From Lachnospiraceae bacterium A4 (GTDB lineage: Bacteria > Bacillota > Clostridia > Lachnospirales > Lachnospiraceae): a DNA stretch of 64,000 nucleotides. The first letter of the stretch is position 1, and every line of letters starts with the position of its first letter. The notes beneath the pieces were generated by a model. It searched no databases. It was given only the letters and a program-made list of their open reading frames with translations, and had not been told where the DNA came from. Below, one piece after another: positions 1 through 8,290 of the stretch. Made by a program: the position numbers and the translations under genes. The stretch spans positions 1 to 64,000 of the forward strand of contig KE159560.1 in the NCBI GenBank assembly GCA_000403215.2. The letters run 5' to 3'.

Positions 1-197
1 CGACCAACGCCATGGCAGGGTAGCCAAGTCCGGCAGGGATAAACGCTGAAGGCATCTAAGCGTGAAGCCCCCCTCAAGATGAGATATCCCCCACAAAAGT
101 GGATAAGACCCCTTGAAGACGACAAGGTAGATAGGGTATAGGTGTAAGTGCAGCAATGCATTGAGCTGAATACTACTAATCGGTCGAAGGCTTATCC
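1..197 (+). rRNA. 23S ribosomal RNA, 3' end (partial)
   Basis: The first ~197 bases match the conserved 3' end of bacterial 23S rRNA, including the GGCATCTAAGCG stretch and the closing segment ending in CGGTCGAAGGCTTATCC. The 5' part lies outside the window. Three tRNA genes follow on the same strand. The 108-base spacer between the rRNA and the first tRNA (198-305) is A/T-rich and contains no 5S rRNA. The exact 3' end is uncertain by a few bases. Confidence 0.95.
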
Positions 198-305
198 TGA
201 GAGGTATGGGAAGAAGATGTTGGAAGAGAATGGATGAATGAAATGATAGTTAAGAAATAAATTTTTGTGTTCGGTTTTGAGGGAATAATATATTTTTAAT
301 AACAA

Positions 306-377
306 GGCTCCATGGTCAAGCGGTTAAGACATCGCCCTTTCACGGCGGTAACACGGGTTCGATTCCCGTTGGAGTCA
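306..377 (+). tRNA. tRNA-Glu (anticodon TTC)
   Basis: A 72-base cloverleaf with acceptor arms GGCTCCA and TGGAGTC, an anticodon loop CTTTCAC giving anticodon TTC, and a T arm with GGTTCGATTCC. The discriminator base is A and CCA is not encoded. It is the first of three tRNA genes behind the rRNA operon and is probably co-transcribed with it. Confidence 0.97.
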
Positions 378-381
378 TTTT

Positions 382-455
382 GGCCTCGTGGCTCAGTTGG
401 TTAGAGCGCCGCCCTGTCACGGCGGAGGTCGTCGGTTCGAGTCCGATCGGGGTCG
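382..455 (+). tRNA. tRNA-Asp (anticodon GTC)
   Basis: A 74-base cloverleaf with acceptor GGCCTCG, D arm GCTCAGTTGGTTAGAGC, anticodon loop CTGTCAC (anticodon GTC) and T arm GGTTCGAGTCC. The discriminator is G, as expected for an aspartate tRNA. CCA is not encoded. Only four bases separate it from tRNA-Glu. Confidence 0.97.
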
Positions 456-479
456 TTAAGTGAATTATTTCACATATAT

Positions 480-552
480 GGGATCTTAGCTCAGCTGGGA
501 GAGCATCTGCCTTACAAGCAGAGGGTCATAGGTTCGAGCCCTATAGGTCCCA
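480..552 (+). tRNA. tRNA-Val (anticodon TAC)
   Basis: A 73-base cloverleaf with acceptor GGGATCT pairing to AGGTCCC, D arm GCTCAGCTGGGAGAGC, anticodon loop CTTACAA (anticodon TAC) and T arm GGTTCGAGCCC. The discriminator is A and CCA is not encoded. The stretch 553-672 downstream holds a T-run near 600 and then the tatD ribosome binding site; I see no further RNA gene. Confidence 0.97.
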
Positions 553-672
553 TTTTATAGGATTCTTCATTTTTCAGTATTGAGAGGTGGGAGGATTCTT
601 TTTTTATGTATATGAACGCGGAGAGGAAATAAGATATATAGAACGGATACATATAGAAAGGAGAGAAATAAA

Positions 673-1476
673 ATGCAAAGCACCATAACAACAAACATCA
701 AATACTATGATATTGGATTAAATTTATTTTGCAGACAATTTCCTGAGCCAGATCAGATTATACAAAGTGCTATCGAGGCAAATGTGTGCTGTATTTTGAC
801 GGGAACAGACCCAAAGGAAAATCAAAAAATAGACAATTATGTCAAATCACATCCTGCATATGGCACAGCGGGAATACATCCGCATAATGCGGACAGGGCA
901 ACACAGCAGGATTTTGCGATGATTGAGAAATTAATCACCGAGAATCCCAAAATTGTAGCAATCGGTGAATGCGGACTTGATTACGACAGAATGTTTTCTA
1001 CAAAAGAAAATCAAATTCGATGTCTAGAGAAACACATTGTCCTTGCAGAGAAGTTAGGGAAACCGTTATTTCTGCATGAGCGCAATGCGGCAGAGGATTT
1101 TACGAAACGTTTTAAGAAGCATAGAGAGTTATGTGAAAGGTCAGTAGTGCACTGTTTTACAGGCAACAGGGAAACGTTAGAGCGCTATCTTTCCATGGGA
1201 TTCTCGATTGGCATTACAGGCTGGATTTGTGATGACCGCCGTGCGAAAGAATTGCGTGACGCAGTGCGCATCATACCGCTCGACCGGATTTTGATTGAGA
1301 CCGATGCGCCGTATCTGACACCCAAAAACGTGCCGGGGCTTGATCGGACAAATGTTCCGCAAAACATTATATATGTCGCAAAGGAGCTTGCGGCTTATAT
1401 GAAGGTTTCTGAGGATACATTGATCAAACATGCGAAACAGAATACGGAAAAGTTGTTTCATATTGAATCAATATGA
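673..1476 (+). CDS. tatD: TatD family metal-dependent nuclease
   Basis: This 267-residue protein matches TatD, a divalent-metal exonuclease/hydrolase of the amidohydrolase (TIM-barrel) superfamily implicated in DNA repair and turnover. It carries the TatD-type start YYDIGLNL, like E. coli TatD and unlike the HxH start of YcfH-type paralogues. Other family motifs visible are GIHPH, IGECGLDYDR, FLHERNA, VVHCFTG, ITGWICD and ETDAPYLTP. The Glu of GECGLD, the His of LHERN and VHCF and the Asp of ETDAP are the expected metal ligands. The length is normal. The ATG is preceded by AAAGGAGAG. It follows the tRNA cluster and converges with apbE; the two coding regions overlap by 9 bases at their 3' ends. 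Confidence 0.95.
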   Translation: MQSTITTNIKYYDIGLNLFCRQFPEPDQIIQSAIEANVCCILTGTDPKENQKIDNYVKSHPAYGTAGIHPHNADRATQQDFAMIEKLITENPKIVAIGECGLDYDRMFSTKENQIRCLEKHIVLAEKLGKPLFLHERNAAEDFTKRFKKHRELCERSVVHCFTGNRETLERYLSMGFSIGITGWICDDRRAKELRDAVRIIPLDRILIETDAPYLTPKNVPGLDRTNVPQNIIYVAKELAAYMKVSEDTLIKHAKQNTEKLFHIESI

Positions 1477-2565
1477 GGTGATTATTTTATAATCTTTTGT
1501 GACAAAAACAGCTTCTACATCTTTAAGGCTGCGTATGTAATCGAGCCCCTTCTCAAGTCCAAGAATATAACAGTATGTGCTGAGCGCGTCGCCTCTCATA
1601 GAAGAATCAGAAAGGACTGTGACACCCAGAAGGTCATTTTGGACAGGATAACCAGTCGTTGTATCAAGGATATGATGATAGATTGTCCTGTCTTTTTGAT
1701 TTCCAGTCGTATCTGTTATAAAATAACGCTCATAGCAGCCAGATGACACGACAGAAATATCACTTTTTTGAAGTGTCGTAAGAACCTCGTTGACAGCGCC
1801 GAAGGGTTTTTGAATACCTACATTAAAAGGCGAACCATCAGGCTTTGTACCGACAAGCAGGATGTTGCCGCCAAGGCTAATGATGGCACTCTCCACACCG
1901 CACGATAACAGATAAGTTTTCAATTGATCGGCGATATAGCCTTTGGCGATAAAACCAAGATCAATGGCACTTTGCGGGTCTTGAAGCGTCACAAAGTATG
2001 TTGTATTTTCTGAGAGTATTGTATCATATCCAATTTCTGTGCCATTTTCGTCGGTAAGCAATACATTTTTATAGTTCACATGAGCCAAAAGTTCTGACAA
2101 TGCGGCTTCTGTAGGAATGTAGTAGGTATAGTCATCTGCCAACGATGCCTGCTTCATCTGTCCTGAGATATCCCATTCATCAGAGACAGGATAAAGCGTA
2201 AGATCAAGTGCTCCTTGGCTTTGCGCACAATATTGTAATGCAGCCTGAAGTAGCACTGCGGTTTCATAGGACACGGCAGTTGCCTGTCCATTTGAGTGAT
2301 TGATTTTCCATAAATCGGAGTTTTCCTGTGTTGCGCTAAACAGCGCTTCGTAAGATTCGCAAAGCGCAAGACAATGATCTAACACATGTTCCTTGTCAGA
2401 ATGGTAGAGCGTGATGGTCACAATGGTATCAAAAGCAAAGCCAGTCCGGGAAACGGGCTTCTGGCTTACGCGTGGATTGCTGGCGCAGCCGCTGGCTGCT
2501 GTGGATAAAAATACAATGATAAGCATCGTCAGGCAACGCTGGCGGAAACTGTTTCTTGTTCTCAT
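1468..2565 (-). CDS. apbE: FAD:protein FMN transferase, lipoprotein (ApbE)
   Basis: ApbE attaches FMN covalently to threonines of extracytoplasmic flavoproteins such as RnfG and RnfD, using FAD as donor and Mg2+. The 365-residue product starts with a short basic stretch, a hydrophobic segment and a lipobox ending ASGC (Cys near residue 27), so it should be a membrane-anchored lipoprotein facing outward. Family motifs visible are DTIVTITLY, LGFIAKGYIAD, IISLGGNILLVG and the Mg-binding region MRGDALSTYCYILG. It sits alone on the minus strand, convergent with tatD. Its likely substrates RnfD and RnfG are encoded about 20 kb away in the same window. Confidence 0.95.
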   Translation of the reverse strand: MRTRNSFRQRCLTMLIIVFLSTAASGCASNPRVSQKPVSRTGFAFDTIVTITLYHSDKEHVLDHCLALCESYEALFSATQENSDLWKINHSNGQATAVSYETAVLLQAALQYCAQSQGALDLTLYPVSDEWDISGQMKQASLADDYTYYIPTEAALSELLAHVNYKNVLLTDENGTEIGYDTILSENTTYFVTLQDPQSAIDLGFIAKGYIADQLKTYLLSCGVESAIISLGGNILLVGTKPDGSPFNVGIQKPFGAVNEVLTTLQKSDISVVSSGCYERYFITDTTGNQKDRTIYHHILDTTTGYPVQNDLLGVTVLSDSSMRGDALSTYCYILGLEKGLDYIRSLKDVEAVFVTKDYKIITSY

Positions 2566-2715
2566 AGGGCATAAAACCTCGCAATCACTTTTTAGAATTA
2601 TTTTACTATAAAATCAACTGTATTTCCACTTTGAAATAAGAAAAAGGCATCGAAAAAAAGTTCTGGAAAAAGATGCAGAAAAACAAAAAATTTACTAGGC
2701 GATTAGAATTATATA

Positions 2716-2724
2716 TGTTATACT
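2716..2724 (+). promoter_or_regulatory. Extended -10 promoter before the decarboxylase operon
   Basis: TGTTATACT at 2716-2724 is an extended -10 box (TGn-TATACT). I see no good -35 at 17-base spacing, which extended -10 promoters can tolerate. It lies 76 bases upstream of the first gene start. The region 2566-2799 is A-rich and otherwise holds only a short hairpin near 2731-2748 (CGCAG/TTGCG). Confidence 0.5.
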
Positions 2725-2799
2725 AAAATAGACGCAGTTTTAGTTGCGCAAAAAAGTTATTTTTTTGAAAATTAAAAATATAAAAATGGAGGTCACAAA

Positions 2800-4233
2800 A
2801 TGAGTACTACTTCAAGTTTGGCAAGTAAAAGAATTGAATCTTTGCTTGATGAAAACAGTTTCGTTGAAATCGGTGCTCTTGTCATGGCAAGAGCGACAGA
2901 CTTCAATCTGAAACAAACTGAAACTCCCTCAGACGGTGTTGTCACCGGTTACGGAGTGATCAATGGCAATCTTGTGTATGTGTACAGCCAGGATGTGTCG
3001 GTGCTGAACGGCTCTGTCGGTGAAATGCATGCAAGAAAGATTACAAATCTCTACGACCTTGCGATGAAAACCGGTGCACCGGTTATCGGTCTGATCGACT
3101 CAGCAGGTCTCAGGCTTCAGGAGGCGACAGATGCGCTTAACGCTTTTGGTGAAATTTATCTAAAGCAGACGCTTGCATCTGGTGTAATCCCTCAGATCAC
3201 AGCAGTTTTTGGCAATTGTGGAGGCGGTCTTGCACTGTTTCCGACATTGACAGATTTCACTTTTATGGAGAAGTCAAAGGCGAAATTATTTGTTAATTCA
3301 CCGAATGCGCTTGATGGAAATAATGTCTCTAAGTGTGATTCGTCCACGGCAGATTTCCAGAGCACGCAGAGCGGTATCGTGGATGTAGTGGCAGACGAGG
3401 ATACTTTGTTTGCAAAGCTTCGCGAACTGGTTACGATGCTTCCCGGCAACAACGAGGACGATGCTTCGTATGAGGAGTGTACAGACGACTTGAACAGAGT
3501 CTGCGCAGACCTCGAAAATTGTGCGGGAGACACATCGATTGCACTCTCCACCATCGCGGATAATCATATATTCTTCGAAATCAAAGAAAATTTTGCAAAA
3601 GATATGGTGACAGGATTTATCAAGTTAAACGGTATGACGATTGGCTGTGTTGCAAACCGCACAGAGGTTTACAGTGCAGAAGGTGAGGTCACAGACAAGT
3701 TTGACGCGGTACTGTCAGCAGACGGCTGTGAGAAGGCAGCGGACTTTATCAATTTCTGTGACGCGTTTGACATTCCGGTATTATCACTCACAAATGTCAA
3801 GGGATATGAGGCAACCGTATGCAGCGAGAAGCGCATCGCAAAGGCAGTGGCAAAGCTTACATACGCGTTTGCAAATGCCACAGTACCAAAGGTGAATGTC
3901 GTGATTGGCAAGGCGCTTGGAAGCGCTTATGTTGCGATGAATTCAAAGGCAATCGGCGCAGATCTTACGATTGCGTGGCCAGATGCAGAAATCGGCTCTA
4001 TGGATGCTGCGCTTGCGGCGAAGATTATGTATGAAGGACAGGGCGCAGATGTGATCAAGGAGAAGGCTGCGGAGTATGCGGCACTCCAGACAAGCGCAAC
4101 CGGCGCGGCGAGAAGAGGATATGTAGATCAGATTATCGAGGCAGCAGACACCAGAAAGTATGTGATTGGTGCTTTTGAGATGCTGTTTACAAAGAGAGAG
4201 GATCGTCCTTCAAAAAAACATGGAACGGTCTAA
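2800..4233 (+). CDS. Acyl-CoA carboxyltransferase subunit (MmdA/PccB/12S type)
   Basis: This 477-residue protein is a crotonase-fold carboxyltransferase of the family that includes the methylmalonyl-CoA decarboxylase alpha subunit, propionyl-CoA carboxylase beta chain and the 12S subunit of transcarboxylase. It would move CO2 between an acyl-CoA and the biotin carrier. Visible family features are RIESLLDENSFVEIG near the start, the oxyanion-hole glycine run GNCGGGLAL near residue 146, a second half with GKALGSAYVAMNSK, and the terminal KKHGTV. It is shorter than the usual ~510 residues. The usual MGPEGAV motif in the second half is replaced by IGSMDAAL, so the acyl-CoA substrate is unclear. 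It heads a five-gene operon with an anchor subunit, biotin carrier, sodium pump and a second, oxaloacetate/pyruvate-type carboxyltransferase. The RBS is GGAGGTCACAA. Confidence 0.85.
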   Translation: MSTTSSLASKRIESLLDENSFVEIGALVMARATDFNLKQTETPSDGVVTGYGVINGNLVYVYSQDVSVLNGSVGEMHARKITNLYDLAMKTGAPVIGLIDSAGLRLQEATDALNAFGEIYLKQTLASGVIPQITAVFGNCGGGLALFPTLTDFTFMEKSKAKLFVNSPNALDGNNVSKCDSSTADFQSTQSGIVDVVADEDTLFAKLRELVTMLPGNNEDDASYEECTDDLNRVCADLENCAGDTSIALSTIADNHIFFEIKENFAKDMVTGFIKLNGMTIGCVANRTEVYSAEGEVTDKFDAVLSADGCEKAADFINFCDAFDIPVLSLTNVKGYEATVCSEKRIAKAVAKLTYAFANATVPKVNVVIGKALGSAYVAMNSKAIGADLTIAWPDAEIGSMDAALAAKIMYEGQGADVIKEKAAEYAALQTSATGAARRGYVDQIIEAADTRKYVIGAFEMLFTKREDRPSKKHGTV

Positions 4234-4251
4234 GAAAGGGTGAACGTTAAT

Positions 4252-5073
4252 ATGAAAAAATTTGCGAGAGTATTATTAATGCTTACCTGCGTTTTCGTTC
4301 TGACAGCGTGCAGCTCAACCGAGATTTCCAGCGAATTTCAGCAGAGCAAGGAAAGTTCTGCAAAGAGCAGGGCGGATCAGGTGGTTCAGCTCATGGCAGC
4401 ATTGGTCTCAACGGACAATGTTGATGAGATGCTTGCAAACTATAGTAATGTGGAGCTTGGCGATCTGTTCGCATCGACTTATGCACAATATTATGGTGAT
4501 GGTTCTTTTACGTGTGATGGGAAGGCAGTCAACGGTGCGTTGACCTCATTCCGGACAGGCATTGACACGATGGGCAGCATTACAGATTTTGGCGAGTCGA
4601 CATCGGTTGTTGACGACGATACGATCGTTATCATGATTCCGGTCACAGGCGAGAACAAAAACGCTTCGGTAGAATTAATTTTTACGAATGATATTTATCT
4701 GAAGATGACATCCTGCACATTGAATCTTGACGAGACAAAGGGAGAATTGATGACAAAGGCAGCGCTCAACACACTGCTTGGTATGGGAACCGTGTTTTTA
4801 GTATTGATTCTGATCAGTATCATCATCTCAGGATTTGGTGTAATACCAAAGCTTCAGGCTTCTTTGGGTCCGAAAAAAGCGGAGCCTGTGCCTGAGCCAG
4901 CAGCTCCAGCACCCGCAGCGCCTGTTGTGGAGGAGGAGGAAGAGCTTTCAGACGATCTTGAGCTTGTGGCTGTCATAGCAGCGGCAATCGCATCCTATGA
5001 GGGAACAAGCGTAGAGGGATTCCAAGTTCGGAGTATCAAGAGAGCAAATACAAATAAATGGAGAAAAAAATAA
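4252..5073 (+). CDS. OadG-family sodium pump decarboxylase subunit, lipoprotein
   Basis: The product (273 residues from the ATG at 4252) begins MKKFARVLLMLTCVFVLTAC, a lipoprotein signal peptide with the Cys at about residue 20. A secreted-type domain of about 150 residues follows, then a transmembrane segment near residues 175-200 (LLGMGTVFLVLILISIIISG). After this comes a Pro/Ala/Glu-rich cytoplasmic tail with an acidic patch and a short conserved end. The membrane segment plus tail match OadG/MmdD-type small subunits that assemble the pump and contact the biotin carrier. A GTG at 4240 is possible but overlaps the Shine-Dalgarno sequence AAAGGG at 4235-4240, so I prefer 4252. The large outward domain is an addition relative to the ~90-residue enteric OadG. 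Confidence 0.8.
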   Translation: MKKFARVLLMLTCVFVLTACSSTEISSEFQQSKESSAKSRADQVVQLMAALVSTDNVDEMLANYSNVELGDLFASTYAQYYGDGSFTCDGKAVNGALTSFRTGIDTMGSITDFGESTSVVDDDTIVIMIPVTGENKNASVELIFTNDIYLKMTSCTLNLDETKGELMTKAALNTLLGMGTVFLVLILISIIISGFGVIPKLQASLGPKKAEPVPEPAAPAPAAPVVEEEEELSDDLELVAVIAAAIASYEGTSVEGFQVRSIKRANTNKWRKK

Positions 5074-5102
5074 TAAATCTATGAATTTAGGAGGATTTCA
5101 AA

Positions 5103-5477
5103 ATGAAGAATTATACAATCACCGTAAACGGCAACGTGTATGATGTCGTAGTAGAAGAGGGCGCAGGCTCTGGCGCAGCACCTGTACAGACAGCGGCGCC
5201 CAAGGCGGCGCCGAAAGCAGCTCCCAAAGCGGCAGCGGCTCCTAAGGCAAGCGCAGGTGCAGGCAGCGTAAGAATCGAGGCGGGCGCAGCAGGAAAGGTA
5301 TTCAAGCTTGAAAAGAGTGCGGGTCAGGCTGTCAAGAAGGGCGACGCAGTTGTGATTCTTGAGGCGATGAAGATGGAGATTCCTGTGGTAGCACCTCAGG
5401 ATGGAACCGTGGCAAGTATCGACGTGGCAGTTGGAGACTCTGTTGAAGCAGGTGCTTTGCTTGCAACTTTAAATTAG
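5103..5477 (+). CDS. Biotin carboxyl carrier protein (biotin/lipoyl domain)
   Basis: This 124-residue carrier protein has a short N-terminal beta region, an Ala/Pro/Lys-rich linker with repeated AAPK units (residues ~25-55) and a biotinyl domain with the canonical EAMKMEI site, where the lysine is biotinylated. It corresponds to the gamma subunit of methylmalonyl-CoA decarboxylase or the 1.3S subunit of transcarboxylase. It should shuttle the carboxyl group between the soluble carboxyltransferases and the membrane decarboxylase encoded next to it. The RBS is AGGAGG. The linker makes the DNA locally very GC-rich. Confidence 0.92.
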   Translation: MKNYTITVNGNVYDVVVEEGAGSGAAPVQTAAPKAAPKAAPKAAAAPKASAGAGSVRIEAGAAGKVFKLEKSAGQAVKKGDAVVILEAMKMEIPVVAPQDGTVASIDVAVGDSVEAGALLATLN

Positions 5478-5539
5478 TCATCCTAAAGTGGTGAAAGCAG
5501 GGCAGAGCTGCTCTGAAAATAAAATAGGAGGTCAACAAA

Positions 5540-6688
5540 ATGTCATATATAGCAGATACATTGAATAATCTGATCCATCAGACGGCATTTTTTAACATTC
5601 AGTTCGGAAATGTGATCATGATTGTTGTTGCTTGTGTATTTCTTTATCTTGCTATCGCAAAGCAGTTTGAACCGCTGCTTCTGACACCGATAGCGTTTGG
5701 TATGCTGCTGGTAAATATTTATCCCGACATTATCGCGCCGATCGGTGCGGACGGTACACCCGGCGGTTTGCTGTATTATTTCTATTTACTTGATGAGTGG
5801 GCAATTCTCCCATCATTGATTTTCATGGGTGTGGGAGCGATGACAGACTTCGGTCCGCTGATTGCAAATCCTAAGAGCTTCTTGCTTGGTGCGGCTGCAC
5901 AGTTTGGTATTTTTGCAGCTTACTTTGGTGCGATTGCACTTGGATTTAACGGTCCGGCGGCGGCGGCAGTTTCTATTATTGGCGGTGCGGATGGTCCTAC
6001 ATCTATTTTCCTTGCTGGGAAGCTCGGACAGACGGGACTGCTCGGGCCAATCGCAGTGGCAGCGTACTCGTACATGGCGCTGGTGCCGCTGATTCAGCCG
6101 CCGATCATGAAGCTTTTGACAACAGAAGAAGAGAGAAAGATCAAGATGGCACAGCTTCGTCCTGTTTCGAAACTTGAGAAGATTCTCTTCCCGGTTATTG
6201 TAACGATTGTTGTATGTCTGATTCTTCCTACGACGGCACCGCTTGTTGGTATGCTGATGCTGGGAAATCTGTTCAGAGAGTCTGGCGTGGTGAGACAGCT
6301 TCAAGAGACTGCCTCCAACGCAATGATGTATATCGTTGTTATTTTGCTGGGTACATCTGTAGGCGCTACCACCAGTGCAGAGGCATTTTTGAACTGGGAT
6401 ACGCTTAAAATCGTTGGATTAGGATTGGTTGCATTTATGTTTGGTACAGCGGCAGGCGTTCTTTTTGGCAAACTGATGTGCATTATCACGAAGGGCAAAG
6501 TAAATCCGCTCATTGGCTCGGCTGGTGTTTCCGCAGTGCCTATGGCTGCGCGTGTTTCGCAGAAAGTCGGCGCGGAGGCTGATCCGACAAACTTCCTGCT
6601 CATGCATGCGATGGGACCAAACGTTGCAGGTGTTATCGGTACAGCAGTAGCTGCTGGAACATTTATGGCGATTTTCGGAGTATTTTAA
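5540..6688 (+). CDS. Sodium ion-translocating decarboxylase beta subunit
   Basis: This 382-residue polytopic membrane protein belongs to the OadB/MmdB/GcdB family. It decarboxylates carboxybiotin and exports Na+ in the process. The diagnostic motifs [15 protein letters not shown] (near residue 147) and [18 protein letters not shown] (near the C-terminus) are present, together with about nine to ten hydrophobic segments. The length is normal. It is preceded by AGGAGGTCAAC and sits between the biotin carrier and the OadA-like gene, which fits one membrane complex. Confidence 0.95.
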   Translation: MSYIADTLNNLIHQTAFFNIQFGNVIMIVVACVFLYLAIAKQFEPLLLTPIAFGMLLVNIYPDIIAPIGADGTPGGLLYYFYLLDEWAILPSLIFMGVGAMTDFGPLIANPKSFLLGAAAQFGIFAAYFGAIALGFNGPAAAAVSIIGGADGPTSIFLAGKLGQTGLLGPIAVAAYSYMALVPLIQPPIMKLLTTEEERKIKMAQLRPVSKLEKILFPVIVTIVVCLILPTTAPLVGMLMLGNLFRESGVVRQLQETASNAMMYIVVILLGTSVGATTSAEAFLNWDTLKIVGLGLVAFMFGTAAGVLFGKLMCIITKGKVNPLIGSAGVSAVPMAARVSQKVGAEADPTNFLLMHAMGPNVAGVIGTAVAAGTFMAIFGVF

Positions 6689-6722
6689 GATAATTAAGTG
6701 ATAGAGATAAGGAGGAATCGTA

Positions 6723-8159
6723 ATGTCAGAAATAGTAAAAAAGCCTATCAAGATTACGGAGACTGTTCTGCGTGACTCTCACCAGTCTTTGATAGCGACA
6801 AGAATGCCGACGGAATTTATGCTCCCCATCCTTGAGACCATGGATCAAGTCGGATATCATTCCTTAGAGTGCTGGGGAGGCGCTACGTTTGATGCATCCC
6901 TTCGTTTCTTGAAAGAGGATCCGTGGGAGAGACTTAGAAAAATCAGAGATGGCGTAAAAAATACAAAATTACAGATGCTTTTCAGGGGACAGAATATTCT
7001 GGGATATCGTCATTATGCAGATGATGTGGTGACAGAGTTTGTTGAGAAATCCATCGCAAATGGTATTGATATCATTCGTATCTTTGACTGCTTTAATGAT
7101 CTTAGAAACTTGCAGTGCGCTGTAAACGCGGCGAATGCAGTGAAAAAAAGAGAAGGCCGCGGCGAGGCACAGATTGCGCTCTCATACACACTGGGTGACG
7201 CATACACACTGGAGTACTGGATGAAGATGGCAAAGGATATCGAGGAGATGGGGGCTGATTCCATCTGTATCAAGGATATGGCGGGATTATTAGTGCCATA
7301 CAAGGCTGAGGAGCTGATCAAGGCGATGAAGTCTGCGACGAAACTGCCAATTCAGCTTCATACACACTATACCTCTGGTGTTGCTTCAATGACATACTTA
7401 AAGGCGGTAGAGGCAGGCGTTGATGTGATTGACTGTGCGATCTCTCCGTTTGCGCTCGGCACATCACAGCCAGCGACAGAGGTTATGGTTGAGACATTCA
7501 AGGGCACGCCATATGATACGGGATTTGACCAGAATCTTCTCGCGAAGATTGCTGAGCATTTCAGACCATACAGAGAAGAATGCTTAAAGAGCGGACTGCT
7601 CAATCCTAAGGTGCTCGGCGTAGATATCAAGACACTGATGTATCAGGTTCCGGGCGGTATGTTGTCGAACATGGTGAGCCAGTTAAAAGAGCAGAATGCA
7701 GAGGATAAATACTATGATGTGCTTCAGGAAATCCCAAGAGTGCGTAAAGATTTGGGTGAGCCGCCTCTGGTAACACCGTCCTCACAGATTGTCGGCACAC
7801 AGGCTGTATTTAATGTGCTGATGGGTGAGCGGTATAAGATGGCTACCAAGGAGACAAAGGCGGTACTGCGCGGTGAGTATGGACAGACTGTCAAGCCGTT
7901 TAATAAGGAAGTGCAGGATAAGGTGCTCTCATCGGAGGAGAAGGAAAACATTATTACATGCCGTCCAGCAGACAAACTTCCAAACGAGTTAAAGAAGATT
8001 GAGGAAGAGATGAAAGAGTGGAAACAGCAGGACGAGGATGTATTGTCCTATGCGTTGTTCCCTCAGGTTGCTACAGATTTCTTTAAATATCGTCAAGCAC
8101 AGCAGGAGAAGGTTGATATGGCTCAGGCTGATACCAAAAACGGAGTATATCCTGTATAA
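6723..8159 (+). CDS. Oxaloacetate decarboxylase alpha / 5S-type carboxyltransferase without biotin domain
   Basis: This 478-residue protein matches the carboxyltransferase part of oxaloacetate decarboxylase alpha (OadA), pyruvate carboxylase subunit B and the 5S subunit of transcarboxylase. The TIM-barrel start ITETVLRDSHQSL carries the metal-binding Asp. ECWGGATFD, IRIFDCFNDLRN, the catalytic Lys in ICIKDMAGL and the metal-site QLHTHYTSG follow. The conserved C-terminal domain (PGGMLSN onward) is present. Family members that carry their own biotin domain are about 590 residues. This one ends before it, so it must use the separate carrier encoded at 5103-5477. It is the last gene of the operon and is followed by a strong terminator. 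Confidence 0.92.
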   Translation: MSEIVKKPIKITETVLRDSHQSLIATRMPTEFMLPILETMDQVGYHSLECWGGATFDASLRFLKEDPWERLRKIRDGVKNTKLQMLFRGQNILGYRHYADDVVTEFVEKSIANGIDIIRIFDCFNDLRNLQCAVNAANAVKKREGRGEAQIALSYTLGDAYTLEYWMKMAKDIEEMGADSICIKDMAGLLVPYKAEELIKAMKSATKLPIQLHTHYTSGVASMTYLKAVEAGVDVIDCAISPFALGTSQPATEVMVETFKGTPYDTGFDQNLLAKIAEHFRPYREECLKSGLLNPKVLGVDIKTLMYQVPGGMLSNMVSQLKEQNAEDKYYDVLQEIPRVRKDLGEPPLVTPSSQIVGTQAVFNVLMGERYKMATKETKAVLRGEYGQTVKPFNKEVQDKVLSSEEKENIITCRPADKLPNELKKIEEEMKEWKQQDEDVLSYALFPQVATDFFKYRQAQQEKVDMAQADTKNGVYPV

Positions 8160-8182
8160 GTTCTTACAGTGAACTGTTCACA

Positions 8183-8224
8183 ACAGTATCGGGTTAACGA
8201 TGCGTTTAGCCCGATACTGTTTTA
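8183..8224 (+). terminator. Intrinsic terminator of the decarboxylase operon
   Basis: Perfect 11-bp stem ACAGTATCGGG (8183-8193) with CCCGATACTGT (8210-8220), followed by TTTTAT. It lies 24 bases after the last gene of the operon. Confidence 0.85.
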
Positions 8225-8242
8225 TGCACACGGGTGCCCAAA
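8222..8242 (+). repeat. Terminator-associated short repeat, copy A
   Basis: A 21-base sequence starting TTATGCACACGGG and ending TGCCCAAA. Near-identical copies occur at 32891-32911 (plus), 42608-42628 (minus) and, with one base missing, at 40249-40268 (minus). All four are intergenic, and three lie directly behind a terminator hairpin read in the same orientation. Confidence 0.7.
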
Positions 8243-8290
8243 TAATATTTTACAGTTCCTGCGTGACGTTAGAAAGGCATGGATGGTGAG

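Noticed and set aside
198-305. Possible 5S rRNA
   Set aside because: The spacer is A/T-rich, shorter than a 5S gene, and lacks any 5S consensus.
5813-6304. 163-codon frame antisense to the sodium pump gene
   Set aside because: His/Arg/Cys-rich product from the complement of a membrane protein gene; no RBS.
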